From: Wyeomyia smithii
Lineage: Eukaryota > Arthropoda > Insecta > Diptera > Culicidae
Length of the DNA: 64,000 nucleotides
Direction: 5' to 3'
NCBI RefSeq assembly: GCF_029784165.1
Contig: NC_073695.1
Coordinates: forward strand, 146,579,131 to 146,643,130
Positions 1 to 10,803 of this stretch are shown here, piece after piece. The position numbers were made by a program, and so were the translations under genes. Under the pieces are notes generated by a model. That model saw nothing but the letters and a program-made list of their open reading frames with translations. It was not told where the DNA came from and did not search any database. The number at the start of each line of letters is the position of its first letter. Positions within the stretch are counted from its first letter, which is position 1.

Positions 1-2086
1 GATGGCAACTTCCGGTTTCTGGAAAACAGCCTGAAATGGACGATTCCCATTAAATATTAGTATTTCTGGAACCAGAAAGATGCACAGAAGCTAAAAATTG
101 ATCACAGACACAATCTTGAATTTTAAGATGGTGAATTCCGGTGTCTGGCAAACAGCCGGAAATGACCAAATACCATTCAATATGAATGTTTTCGGAACCA
201 GAATTACGCCCAGATGACAGAAATTGATTTCACAGGCAATTTTAAAGTCCAAAATGACGGCTTTCGGCTTCTGAAAAACAGTCCAAAGTGACCAAATATC
301 ACCCAATATGAGTTTTTCTTTAACCAGTATCCTAAATACCATTTTGAAATCCAAGATGGCGACTACCGGTTTGTGAAAAACAGCCTAAAATAAACAAATA
401 CTATCCAATATGAGTATCTCTGGAACCAGAATGATGCAAGAAGCTAACAATTGACCTCAGGCACCATTTTGAATTGCTAAATGGCAACTTATAGGCAACA
501 GTCGGAAATGACCGAATAATACTCAATATGGATATTTCCGTAAACGTAATGATGCATAGAAACCAAACATCGACCCTGGACACTATTTTGAATTTGAAGA
601 CGACCACTTTTAGTTTCTGGAAAACAACCAAAAATACCTCCCAATATGGGTATTTCCGGTGTCAGATTGATGCCAGAAAGTCTGCTGATAATGACAGAAT
701 ACCACCCAATATGAATATATTCAGAATTAAGGCGATGTACAGAAGCCAAAAGACGAGGATGTTGTCATTTCGATAAAACCAATCATTTCAAACGATTTGT
801 TATTTGACTTTGATCATATCCTATGGCCGATTCGTCGTGCATTTGCAGACTTTAAACACATCGCAAGGAATCAATGAACGTTCAAATAGTACGACACCAC
901 ATTTAAATTATGTTGAGGCCACATATATCGTTCAAAGCAGGTATAGTTTTAAATAGTCTTTGAATTTCTCTTCTTTCCATAACTTTTGAGCCACATATCA
1001 AATTGTTATGAAGTTCGTTATTTGTAAGTTTGAGAGATGACTCGTTCGTATGACACTAGTTATGTTCAAATAAGTCATGTAATCTTTGAGATAATAGACT
1101 TTCGTTGTTTTATTAACAATTTAATACATAACGGTTGCTTAAGTTCGATTATAATCAAATGAAATGGGAACGTGTAGGGCAGCCAAGCTTTGAAACCACG
1201 TGTTCAATCATAATTCATCAGTTAACCCTTAACTAGCCCGCTCATCTGATAATAATAATCAAATCGGTTGTGTAGTTTCTGAGATAATGAAGTTTCGTGA
1301 TTTTCACAAGTCGGCACATTACAAATGAAGTTACAGTTCGATTACAGTAAAATTCAATAGGGTCTTCTGAGGCAGCTAGATCATTCATTTGACACTAATT
1401 TTGTGGAAATCGGGTCGGCCATCTCTGAGAAAAGTGAGTGAGTCCAAGTAGTCTTCGGAATATGTTCCTTTGCATAGCTGGATTTCACATTTTTAAACAT
1501 AACAGGCAAAGTAATAGTCCGACTGCAAAACAAATCAATAAGGTCTTATGGGGCAATTAGGCCTTCCATTTGACACTGATTTTATTAAGATCGATCCAGC
1601 CATCTCTGAGAAACATGAGTGAGATTAAACAGTCTTCAGAACACGTTTCTTTTCATAACTTTTGAACCACAAGTTCAATCTTTATGAAATTCAAAACTTA
1701 AAGGATTTTTAGGTAGCCCGTTCTTTTGAAACCAATTTTGTTCAAATCGGTTGTGTAGTTTCTGAGATATTGATGTTTCATGATTTTCACATTTTTAAAC
1801 ATAACCTCTAAACTAAAAATTCGATTACAAAGAAATTCAATAGGGTCTTATGGGGCAACAAGACCTTTCATTTGCAATTAATTTCATGAAAATCGGTTCA
1901 GCCATATCTGAGAAAAGTGAGTGAGAATAAAAATCTGCACATACACACACTCACACACACACACATACAGAAAATGCTCAGCTCGTCGAGCTGAGTCGAG
2001 TGATATATGCCATTCGGCCCTTTGGAGCACTTTGATACTTTCGGTTTTGCAAGTGATTGCTATACCTTTCTAGGAGAAAGGCAAAA
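1..2086 (+). repeat. Helitron-associated minisatellite block, copy A
   Basis: Two kinds of degenerate tandem repeat. Bases 1-780 hold ~110-130-bp units built around the words CCGGAAGT, TTTCTGGAAAACAGCC and CAATATGAGTATTTC. Bases 880-1950 hold ~150-200-bp units, each with a CTGAGAAA/CTCAGAGATGGCTGAACCG-like core (read on the minus strand) followed by words like GGGTCTTATGGGGCA. The right edge has a short AC/CA microsatellite (~1942-1970) and the palindrome CCTTTCTAGGAGAAAGG (2065-2081). The block is the reverse complement of 27836-29740, so these are two copies of one composite repeat in opposite orientation. The left end runs off the window. No coding capacity is seen; short open frames here are chance. 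Confidence 0.8.
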
Positions 2087-2247
2087 AGCATGAATTAGCC
2101 AAACTGAGTAACTGTTACTAAGTTTCGTTAATTTGACTTCCCTACGAAAAAGAAAACATTAGGAAATTCAGAAATTAAAATTTAAAAACAACGTAAGAAA
2201 AATAGTTAAAATGTTGTAGATTTATTTCCCATCAAGTTACCAAATTA
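2087..2247. other. AT-rich spacer
   Basis: Short interval between the repeat block and the ZIP9-like exon. It contains a GAGTAACTGTTACT palindrome-like word that recurs in the MITE-like repeats near 13.83 and 20.2 kb. No gene is seen. On the minus strand this would be intron sequence following the GT at 2267-2266. Confidence 0.4.
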
Positions 2248-2267
2248 TTAATATTTTATATTATTAC

Positions 2268-2499
2268 CATCTTTCGGATTGCTTCGCGTAAAAAAGCTAC
2301 AACTCGGTACAAGTATCATGGAGACAAAGCTCAGCACTAGGGAGAGCCCAAATGTCGATAAATCAGCGCTGTGTTTATTGTCCGGTGTTAGAGAGGTGCC
2401 CACGTATTTAACTTCAAGATTGCTTCCATCCGAGCTTCCATCGTACAAGGAACGAATTCCTTCTGGTATTATGACTGTAAGGGCTGTTCCCACCAACAA
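2268..2499 (-). pseudogene. ZIP9-like (SLC39A9-type) zinc transporter exon, second part
   Basis: Minus-strand reading gives VGTALTVIIPEGIRSLYD followed, after a short hydrophilic loop, by STFGLSLVLSFVSMILV. Both segments resemble, in order and spacing, the first cytoplasmic/TM region of ZIP9 (SLC39A9), a Golgi/plasma-membrane zinc transporter of the ZIP family (family knowledge). The reading ends in PKD and then GGTAATAA, a plausible splice donor at 2267; the next exon is not in the window. The upstream part lies 10 kb away at 12694-12818, separated by an I-clade retrotransposon. The join needs a one-base frame correction, and the usual Asp-Gln after the TM helix reads Pro-Ser, so this is a broken copy. 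Whether it is a duplicate or the only copy cannot be told here. Confidence 0.7.
2484..2499. repeat. Target-site duplication of the I-clade element, left copy
   Basis: CTGTTCCCACCAACAA here is repeated exactly at 12678-12693. It flanks the whole 2500-12677 insertion and lies inside the ZIP9-like exon. Confidence 0.95.
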
Positions 2500-2621
2500 G
2501 ATAGATAGATAGATATTGCTTTTATTAAAGAGTGTTTTTAACCCTGTGGTCATTCGACACTCTGTGATAGTAGAAATAATATGTACATTTGATGGGGATA
2601 CTTCTTAATCATATAACAAAT

Positions 2622-4237
2622 TTATATGAGATCGTAGATTTCGGCATCTCGTAGAAAATTTAATGTTTGTTGTTCTTTAACTGGGTCATTGGAGAGGGCA
2701 TCTCTTATTGAATATTCGATCTGATGTGTTGCTCGTAGTTCCTGATAAACCGGACAATTCACCAAGATGTGTTCGACTGTTAGTGGGTATTTGCAAGTGT
2801 CGCATTTATTTCTGCGGCCGCTTTCATATAGCCCTCCGTGTGTAGGCAATGTATGTCCTGTTCGAAGCCGGGAAAGAATCTGTTGTTCTCTGCGTGAGGG
2901 TCGGTCAGTCCATTTTTCTGTATCACCTTTGATTTTTCTAAGGAATTGATTTTGTTCTGTTCGCCAATTTTCAGCTGTTGCGGATTTGATTTTGTTCCGG
3001 AAATCATTTTTAATATCCATGCCTGGGACCTCTGTTGTTAGCAATAAAGCGTGTCTGCCCAAATTCGCTAATTTATCTGCCTCATCGTTGCCGCTGATGC
3101 CCGTGTGTCCTGGAATCCAGCATAAAGTTATATTAGCTGTGCATGCTTCTTCGATTGCTTGTATCCAAGGATGTCGAGAGGATCCTTTTTCTAAAGCCAT
3201 CAACACACTGGCTGAGTCGGAGAGGATGATGGTTGGCTCATTTTCGTTTCGCTCTGGGCCCGTTATGGCTGCATGAATGGCCGCCGCTTCCGCTGAAAAA
3301 ATTGAGCAAGCGTTTGGTAGTTGATGGGATGCGGAAATGGTGTTACTTGATATGCCTATTCCAACCGTATCATTTGTTTTTGACCCGTCGGTGAAGATTT
3401 GTTGATGATATGGGTAATTATTTCTGATTAATTCTTGAAATACCGCTTGGGCTTTATTGGGTGGGTCTCCTGCACGGAGGTGTTTTTGGTTGGAAAGATC
3501 GATTTTCGGGCCTTTTTTGTCCCATCTACGATCCCCTACTCGATGTAATTGAGGAATCGGGGGAACTTTTATCGCGGGGTATCGATCAAGAACAGGTCTT
3601 ATAGCGGCTGCTGTAGGGTCATAGTCGCCAGTTGTCCTCTCTAAATATCCGATTACTCTATTAAGGATGGATTGTGCTACTACTGCTTCAAATGGGTAGG
3701 TCCCTGCTTCAATGCAGCTGCTGATTGCTGGTGTACTTGGTAGTAATCCAGAGCAATTCCTTATCATTTTGTTATATTCTGGACTAAGAATTTTTATCAT
3801 GTCATTGTAGGATTTAGCTGTTATTTCGATTCCATATAGCAGTTTACTGGTGAGTATGCTGTTTCCAACCAATAGCAGTGAGTTTCTATTTCCCTGTTGA
3901 TGTCGTCGGCTAATGGTGCGTACAAGTCTGCTGCGTGATTGTGCTTCTTTTTTTACATTCGCGAAATGTGCCTTAAAATCGAAATGACGATCAATCGTGA
4001 CGCCTATGATTTTAATTGTTTTTTTCAATGGGACTACTACGTTATTTACGACTACTTGTCTTCCCCAAGGGTTGTGATGATGGTGACAAATATGGGTAAC
4101 GGCGCATTTCTCGATTGCCATACTGAACCCAACCTTTTTGGCCCAGTTAGCTACTCTTTTGATTGCTGTCTGTATTTTGATACGTACTCTGGTTGCGTTA
4201 GGGCCTGTTGCGATTAAGATAATGTCGTCAGCGTACA
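2622..4237 (-). pseudogene. I-clade ORF2, 3' part: RT thumb, RNase H, CCHC
   Basis: Starts within the RT palm: YADDIILIA, the catalytic motif C, lies at 4224-4235. It continues through the RT thumb (KTIKIIGVTIDRHFDF) to an RNase H domain with FTDGSK, SAEAAAIHAAI, ILSDSASVLMAL and IPGHTGISGNDEADKLA (D-E-D-D residues present), and ends in a CDTCKYPLTVEHILVNC motif typical of I/Loa-type ORF2. There is no stop in this part. It encodes the target-primed reverse transcription activity of the element. The reading extending above 4237 comes from the inserted element, not from ORF2. The N-terminal half is at 8485-10768. Confidence 0.9.
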
Positions 4238-4354
4238 CTAATATCAAATATCTTAAAATAACAATATAGTTCACTCTCGAATTTCCCATATATTCCCGTG
4301 AAGACAGACAGGGAACACCCCCTCTTGTGGTGAAAAAGGTAACTAAACTCATTG

Positions 4355-5092
4355 CACAGTGGTACAGTAAGGCAATTTAGGCGGACATAGGCTTTTCGTT
4401 GCGATTTTGGTTTGCGGTTTAAAGCCTTAGTTTTTGTAAAAAGTTGTTTCTTATACATAGTCCTCTATTCATGTGCGAATGAAAATTAGGGTGGTCCTAG
4501 AATCAACGAAATAAAACATTCTTTGGCAAACTTGTAGACCAACTAATTCTAAGTAACTTTGTAAAAAAACTTTTTTGTAGACATGAAATTTGGTTTCCAA
4601 AAACAGTCTTTTCGCTCTATTTTTTCAATTCCAATTTAAAAACAAAGTTTTCTTCGGTAACTTTAATCAAAAATACGCCAATTTTGACGAAAAAACATTG
4701 TCGATATATTATACAGATGAAGAGTTTCCACTATTTCTACTTTAAAAATTGGCCCTTTTGATATATTGATGTCTCCGTTTAGGGCAAACATAAATAATAT
4801 TTTTTTGTATCATTTGATAGAACAAATATTGTATAAATATTGTGAAGAAATACCGAAAGTTGCTTAAAATTAGTTGATCTACAACTGTGCCGATGAATGT
4901 ATACATTTATTTATGCAAATAAAAAGTTAGTTTTTTCATTTAGTCGATTTCAGGACCACCCTAATTTTCATTTGCACATAAAAAATAGACTAAATATAAG
5001 AAACAAGTTCTTAGAAAAAAAATTTACTCTAAAACCACAAAATCGCATCGAAAAACTCGTGTCCGCCTACATTGCCTTACTGTACCACTGTG
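4355..5092. mobile_element. Foldback element, 738 bp, TIR CACAGTGGTACAGTAAGGCA
   Basis: Long inverted repeats: 4355 onward reads CACAGTGGTACAGTAAGGCA and the end at 5092 is its reverse complement. Similarity extends about 150 bp inward, including GCGAATGAAAATTAGGGTGG against CCACCCTAATTTTCATTTGC. It is flanked by the direct repeat CATTG (4350-4354 and 5093-5097). The interior is AT-rich and non-coding. The open frames at 4228-4458 (minus) and 4897-5169 (plus) mirror each other across the palindrome and are not genes. Confidence 0.82.
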
Positions 5093-5097
5093 CATTG

Positions 5098-5855
5098 TTG
5101 TTAAATTTCTGTGAGCGTGTGACATTCTCACACACGAAACTGAATTTACTCAATTTTAGATTTAGTTGACTCAATTTCATACTTTCACAGAAAAAAATAT
5201 GTTGCAGATTTCGTGCGTATATTGTTTGTATGTAAAACTAACGCCATTCCGGGAGTTAAATATTGATAATATAATAGATGTAGCTTATCGAGGCACGAAG
5301 AAGAAATATTCAAATAATCAGGCCACGACGTGTAAATGGTAAACTAATCCCAAGTTGCTATATACGTGGTTCCCTGTGTAACTTCGCTAGCTCAGATCCA
5401 TCACGGGAAGCAACTACGAAATGTGCGGCCGTCAAGCTCAAGCTCAATAATCAGGCCACGAAGTGTACAATTAAATAAATATTTCAATTACCTCGTGAAA
5501 AAGATAAAAGAAGAAACCGCACAATGGTTGTCAATAGTCGTATATGGTTGTTGTGCAACTTTTAGCTTAGATAACACTTGAATGTTCTATCAATTTAACA
5601 ATCTAAGTATGGATACATATCATGTTGTAATTGGTTTAAAAGCTTTATTATATTATATATATAAAAGATATTCAACAAAACAAACATAACTAGTGATAAC
5701 AACTGTTATGCAAAAACTATTATTTAATGTTTAGTTTTCTTCGTTTTGAAAGTATTTTTTGTTTTTTTTTATCCCTCCGAATTTTTTGCTCTCGAGTTCT
5801 AATCTTCGTATTCATCACTTGCAGCTTTGTTTTAACCAGCATATTTATGTATTTA
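5098..5855. other. Unassigned AT-rich interior of the 4.2-kb element
   Basis: About 760 bp without recognisable coding sequence. It contains two copies of a short phrase (AATAATCAGGCCACGA near 5315 and 5448) and oligo-A/T runs. It probably represents original sequence of the CAAATAT-TIR element. Nothing else is seen. Confidence 0.4.
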
Positions 5856-6889
5856 CTAGCTGACCCGGCAAACTTCGTCCCGCCTATTTTTGTGTTTAAT
5901 TCAATAATTTTCAACATTCCAAATTCATTGATTTCTTGCGATTTATTTATATCGTTTGAAATTATTGGTTTTATCGGAATGACAACATCCTCGACTTTTG
6001 CCTTTAGTACATCACCTCTATTCCAAAAACACTCATATTGGGTGGTATTCAGTTATTTTCGTTGTTTTCCAGAAACTGAAAGTGGTCATCTTCGAATTCA
6101 ATATGGTGTCCAGGGTCAATGCTTGGCTTCTATACATTATTTCGATTACGGAAATATTCATATGCAGTAGTATTCGGCTGTTTCCCAGAAGTTGCCATCT
6201 TACAATTAAAAATGGTGTCTGAGGTCAATTTTCAGCTCCATGCATCATTCTGGTTAAAGAAACACTCATATTGGGTGGTATTTGGTCCCTTTAGGTTATT
6301 TTTTTTGGAGACAATTTCTGGCCCCTGAGCGTCATTCTGGTTTAAGAAACACCAATAATAGGTGTTATTTAGTCATTTTCGGCTGTTCTACAGAAACCGG
6401 AAGTCACCATCTTAGAATTTCAAAATGTTGTCTGTGGTCGATTCTAGCTCCTGTGTATCATTCTGGTATCGAAACATCTCATATTGGATAGAAATCGGCC
6501 GGTTGAAGAAATACCCATATTGGGTGTTATATGGTTATTTCCGGCAGTTTCCCATTCACCGGAAGTCGTCATTTTACAATTCATAATGTTATCTGAGGTC
6601 GATTTGTAGCTTCAGTGCATCATAACAATCCCGGAAATACCCATAATGAGTGTTATTTGGTCTTTTGCCACTGTTGTTTAGGAACCGGAAGTCGCCTTAT
6701 TGGATTTCAAAATGGCATTTGGAGACAATTTCTGGCCTCTGAGCATCATTCTGGTTGAAGAAACACCCATATTTGGTTGTTTCTGGGTCATTTTCGGCAG
6801 TTTTCCAGTCACCAAAAGTCGTCATTTTACTACTCAAAATGTTGTCTGAGGTCGATTTGTGGTTTCAGTGCATCATCACGATTTCGGAA

Positions 6890-7808
6890 ATACCCATTAG
6901 GGTGGGACAAAAAATAAATGTTAGCTCCCATGCACTTTTCGCGTTCCTTATAGGTCCCATAACAACTGTGTAACTTTTCAGATCTATCGGCGAAACGCCC
7001 GATTTGCGCCCGATTTTTAAAGTTTCCATACGATTTTATATGGGAAAATCCACTTTTTCAAAACTTGTTCTCTAGAAATTACCAGTCAGCTCCTACAAAT
7101 ATATCGACACATGATATTTGTAGGAAATTTTCCTGGGAAAAACTCTTCTGAAGACCGTAAGGCGCTACGACGCTTGTAGAAACAGCTATTCACCCCAAAC
7201 TGATTGAATGTCTGACGGACGGCTCACCATTGAAATTTTCCAGCAACACTGCTACTGCATGCTGCTCTTGCAGACTTGCTTAAGTATGAGATATAATTTC
7301 GCGTGGAATTAATTTTCAAAGTGTGATTTTTGCTCAGAGTATTTTCGGGGCAGCTTCCAAGATAAATTTAAGTGATATCTTTACTCATCACATGGTTGAA
7401 TTTGCAACAGCAGCATGCTGCAGCAGTATTGCTAGTAAAATTCAATGGTGAGCCGTCCGTCAGACATTCAATCAGTTTGGGGTGAATATCTTTTTTCACA
7501 AGCAAGGTAGCGCCTTGCAGTCTTCAGAAGAGTTTTTCCCAGAAAAATTTCCTACAAATATCATGTGTCGATATATTTTCAGGGGCCAACTGGGAATTTC
7601 TAGAGAACAAGTTTTGAAAAAGTGGATTTTCCCATATAAAATCGTATGGAAACTTTAAAAATCGGGCGCAAATCGAGCGTTTCACCGATCGATCTGAAAA
7701 GTTACACAGTTGTTATAGGACCCATAGGGAACACGAAAAGTGCATGGGAGCGAAAAAATAACACCATCACTTTTTTCCCATATAACCGTGTCCCAGTCTA
7801 ATACCCAT
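6890..7808. repeat. 8-bp target duplication of the hAT-like MITE
   Basis: ATACCCAT at 6890-6897 and 7801-7808. Removing the MITE and one copy regenerates the minisatellite word GGAAATACCCATATTGG seen elsewhere in the array. Confidence 0.92.
6898..7800. mobile_element. hAT-like MITE/foldback, 903 bp
   Basis: Ends are TAGGGTGGGACA on the left and, reverse complemented, TAGACTGGGACA on the right. The arms remain complementary for several hundred bases, including GGCGCTACGACGC against GTAGCGCC regions and CAGACATTCAATCAGTTTGG in both orientations. The 8-bp target duplication is diagnostic of the hAT superfamily (established knowledge). There is no transposase; mobilisation would depend on an autonomous hAT elsewhere. 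Confidence 0.88.
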
Positions 7809-8193
7809 ATTGGATGGTATTTGGTCATATCTCGCTGTTTCTCAGAAACCGGAAGTCGCCATCTTGGATTTCAAAATGGTATTCAGAGACAATTTCTGGC
7901 CTCTGAGCGTCATTCTAGTTAAAGAAACATCCATATTGGTAGTATTTGGTCATTTTTCTCTTTTTTCCAATCACTGGAAGTCGCCATCTTACAATTCAAA
8001 ATTTTGTCTGATATTTCAAAAACCGGAAGTCGCCATCTTGGATTTCAAACTGGCATTTCGAGACAATTTCTGGCCTCTGAGCGTCATTCTGGTTTAAAAA
8101 ACACCCATATTAGGTGATATTTGGTCATTTTCGGCAGTTTCCCAGTCACCGGAAGTCGCCATTTTACAACTCAAAATATTGTCGGAGGTCGAC

Positions 8194-8477
8194 AAACGTA
8201 CAAACCGTGCAAGACCACCCATGGATGCCTCATGCATAGGCGAACTTTATTATTATAAAATATTCGGCCGAGTCCACTTCACAATAAAATGTGAATTTTT
8301 TTCAGTGTACCCATTAGGGTAATATTATTGTCAAAAGTTACTCTATTTCGCATGTCGTGTAGAACAAAATCAGAAGTGGCGCACCTAGCGGTCGAAAAGG
8401 TGACTAACGCTTCTGTCATTTTCAATTTGTCTTCATAATTTCACGTAAGTGAACTATATTGGTATTTAATATATTTG
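8194..8477. other. Right internal end of the 4.2-kb element
   Basis: Unassigned AT-rich sequence leading into the right TIR. A phrase GAAAAGGTGACTAACG near 8395 echoes GAAAAAGGTAACTAAAC near 4333, inside the left end, supporting a symmetrical terminal structure. No gene is seen. Confidence 0.4.
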
Positions 8478-8484
8478 CTAATAT

Positions 8485-9426
8485 GTAAATGCCACTTGGT
8501 AGGTCTTCGAAAACTCCATTCATCTGGATTAGAAATAGTGTGACAGCTAGGACTGATCCTTGTGGGACTCCGTTAATCTCTTGTTTTAATGATGACAGTG
8601 AGTCTCCTATGGCAACTTGGAAGCGCCTTTCGCTTAGAAAGCCTTGAATAAAATGTCCCATGTTACCTTTGATACCCCAGTCTTTTAACTGACTAAGAAT
8701 TGAATGTCGCCAGGTACAGTTGTATGCTTTCGATAAATCAAGGGTGGCTACGTCAATATGCAAATTTTCGGTAAGGGCACGGTCGATGATGTCACCGAGG
8801 GCCATTATGTACGTGCCCGTTCCACGTCCTTTCCGGAATCCGAACTGCCTGTGGTCTAGTAGTTCTTTTTCTTCGAGTAGGCAGACTAGTCTTCGATTGA
8901 CCATTCTTTCAACAACTTTGCCAAGGCAGCTTGTTAAGCTAATCGGTCGAAAATCAGCGGGACCGCCTGAATTTTTACCTTGTTTCGGTATCGGGATAGT
9001 GATGCTTTTGCGCCATTTGTCCGGGTAGATACCACGTTGCCATGTGTCGTTAATTGATCGCAATAATGCAGCTTTACCAGGTACTGGTAGGTTGTGAAGC
9101 ATCGGATACGCGACATTATCATGTCCGGTGGATTTTCCTTTGGAGCTTGAGATGGCGTAAAGTAATTCATCCATGGAAAAATTTTGGTTGTAGTATGACG
9201 TCTGTCCTTCCTGCTCCTTTTCGAACACGATTGGGTTCAATTCTTTGTTTGTCTTGATTTTTAGAAACTCCTCTGAATAGGATTTGCTGCCGGAGAGCTC
9301 CGCAAAGTAGTCCCCCAATAAATTAGCAATTTCCAGTGGGTCATTGGTATATGTGCCGTCGTTTCTCTGAATTGTTCTCCCTGTTTGTCGTCGTTTGCCA
9401 GTTAAAGCATTCACTCGTCTCCACAT
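8485..9426 (-). pseudogene. I-clade ORF2, central part: RT fingers and palm
   Basis: Minus-strand reading contains the RT motifs in order: ITIPIPKQGK, ADFRPISLTSCLGKVVERM, HRQFGFRKGRGT, VATLDLSKAYNCTWR (motif A with catalytic Asp) and INGVPQGSVLAVTLF (motif B). It ends at GIYIL, where the 4.2-kb element cuts it immediately before motif C (YADD). A frameshift in a homopolymer near 9570-9580 separates it from the endonuclease part. The reading below 8485 is sequence of the inserted element. Confidence 0.9.
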
Positions 9427-9544
9427 TTCAGGTACTGATGCGTTGATGTCAATTCCATCGAGAAACTTTTGCCAACTTTTAGTTTTGGCCTGTCTGATGG
9501 CTTTTCTGCATTCATTTCGGGCATCTTGGAAAGCTTGTAGACGC

Positions 9545-10768
9545 TCAACTGCTAATTGGTGGTCCGGTGGGGTTTTTTTTCATTCTACGCAGAGCTGTGC
9601 GTCTTTTTTTAATAGCTGTTTCTACTGTGGGGTTCCACCAATGAACTCCTTTCCTGTGGGGTTTTCCCGAAGTTTTTGGAATACTGTTTTCTGCTGCTGT
9701 TATTATCACGCTAGTTATTTCGTCTATACTTAACGTTCGTTCGGTATCAAGTGACTCATAGATTAGGTCGTTGTATTCCTGCCAGTTATCTTCCTCTAAT
9801 TTCCATCTGCGTCTCCTTGTTGTGGTAGGGGGTTGATCATTGTGGTTGATGTGAATTGGAGAGTGATCACTTCCAAACGAGTCCTTCTCTATACTCCAGC
9901 TGAGTTGCCTAGCTATATCTGCCGATACTATTGTCAAATCGATAGCCGATTTACGCGTTCCCCTAATAAAGGTTGAAGTTCCGTCGTTTAGAATCAGAGT
10001 GTCAGTGTTTTCGATTACATCTGCTATAATGTTGCCTCTATTATCGTTTCTAACTCCGCCCCATGTAGTGTGGTGTGCATTAAAGTCTCCCATAACTATA
10101 AATGGTCGTTCCAGACTTTCGATAAGTTTAGATAAGTGGCTCTGAAGACCGGGTATTTTTCCTGAAGGTAGATAGATATTTACTACCGTTACCGGCACCA
10201 CACCGTGTAATCGGATGGCAACATTCAGAAGCGGACAATCGATGTTGATTTGCGTGTATCTTATATCCTTTCTAACTGCTAGGGCGATTGTCTGGTATAA
10301 ATTGTTCCCGTAGTTTTGTGTCCAAAAATACTTGTTGCCGGTCCAATTATTGGGGTTGTGGGTTCTTCTTAGGTGGGTTTCCTGCAGGGCAAGACACATG
10401 GGTGGATTATCGTTAATCAGGAGCTGTAAGTCATCCCACTGCTGTCTAATACCATTGGCATTCCATTGGAGGGCAATTGGTAACCCTCTTGTTTCCATTA
10501 AAATAGGAAAGTCGCTATGGTTCGAAAATTGGGATGTATCCTTGATATCAGGTGTCGCTTCAGATTGATTGGTTGAGTGATCGTTCTGCATATTGCTGGT
10601 GAGTGAAGGATAATATGGAAAGGTAATTGGTTGGTGAGGTGGTGCCCTAACAGCGCTAGGATCATCACTAGGTGGTACTTCTAGTGCCTGAAGGGTTGGA
10701 GTTGGTTGGGTGTTTTGTGAATTATTTTGGTTTAAGATAAGATTTCTAGTCGGTCTTGGTGAGTTCAA
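9545..10768 (-). pseudogene. I-clade ORF2, 5' part: AP endonuclease
   Basis: After a ~90-residue Pro/Gln/Asn-rich leader the reading shows an exonuclease-endonuclease-phosphatase fold: LQWNANGI, LALQETHL (metal-binding Glu), VNIYLPSG, VMGDFNAHHTTWG, SAIDLTIV and FGSDHSPIHI (catalytic His). This enzyme nicks target DNA for target-primed reverse transcription. All key residues are present. The start at 10768 lies 36 bp after the end of ORF1, a spacing usual for bicistronic I elements. It leaves frame near the C-terminus, before the RT. Confidence 0.9.
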
Positions 10769-10803
10769 CTGGTCTGTTTGTGTGTGTTTTGGTTTGAATT
10801 TCT

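Larger units (their letters stand above)
5856..8193 (-). mobile_element. Helitron fragment with 3' terminus, minisatellite body
   Basis: On the minus strand the element ends ACGAAGTTTGCCGGGTCAGC followed by TAG at 5856, giving the CTAG terminus with a T immediately outside, as expected for Helitron 3' ends. Upstream of the terminus are ~110-130-bp degenerate tandem units (from ~6020 to ~8180) sharing words such as CATATTGGGTGGTATTTGG, CAGAAACCGGAAGTCGCCAT and CTGGCCTCTGAGCGTCATT. The units match those at 1-780 (inverted) and 29170-29740. No Rep/helicase is present and the 5' end is missing. A hAT-like MITE interrupts one unit at 6898-7800. Confidence 0.8.
4245..8477. mobile_element. 4.2-kb non-autonomous DNA element, TIR starting CAAATAT
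   Basis: Imperfect terminal inverted repeats of ~31 bp: the left begins CAAATATCTTAAAATAACAA and the right, reverse complemented, CAAATATATTAAATACCAA; both continue into TATAGTTCACT. A 7-bp duplication flanks it. I find no transposase inside. The interior is a 738-bp foldback, a Helitron fragment with a hAT-like MITE, and ~1 kb of unassigned AT-rich DNA, so the original element was perhaps only ~1.2 kb. A 7-bp duplication fits none of the common superfamilies neatly; P-like (8 bp) or another group with 7-9 bp are possibilities. Superfamily left open. Confidence 0.75.
4238..8484. repeat. 7-bp target duplication around the 4.2-kb inverted-repeat element
   Basis: CTAATAT occurs at 4238-4244 and 8478-8484. 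Deleting 4245-8484 joins the ORF2 codons for GIYIL directly to VYADD in frame, which confirms the exact boundaries. Confidence 0.9.

Noticed and set aside
1..780. CRISPR-like array from regularly repeated units
   Set aside because: Units are 110-130 bp, degenerate, without short constant repeats and unique spacers, and the sequence is eukaryotic.
4897..5169. 90-codon frame near the right end of the foldback
   Set aside because: Extends through the inverted repeat into flanking DNA; mirrors a minus-strand frame in the other arm.
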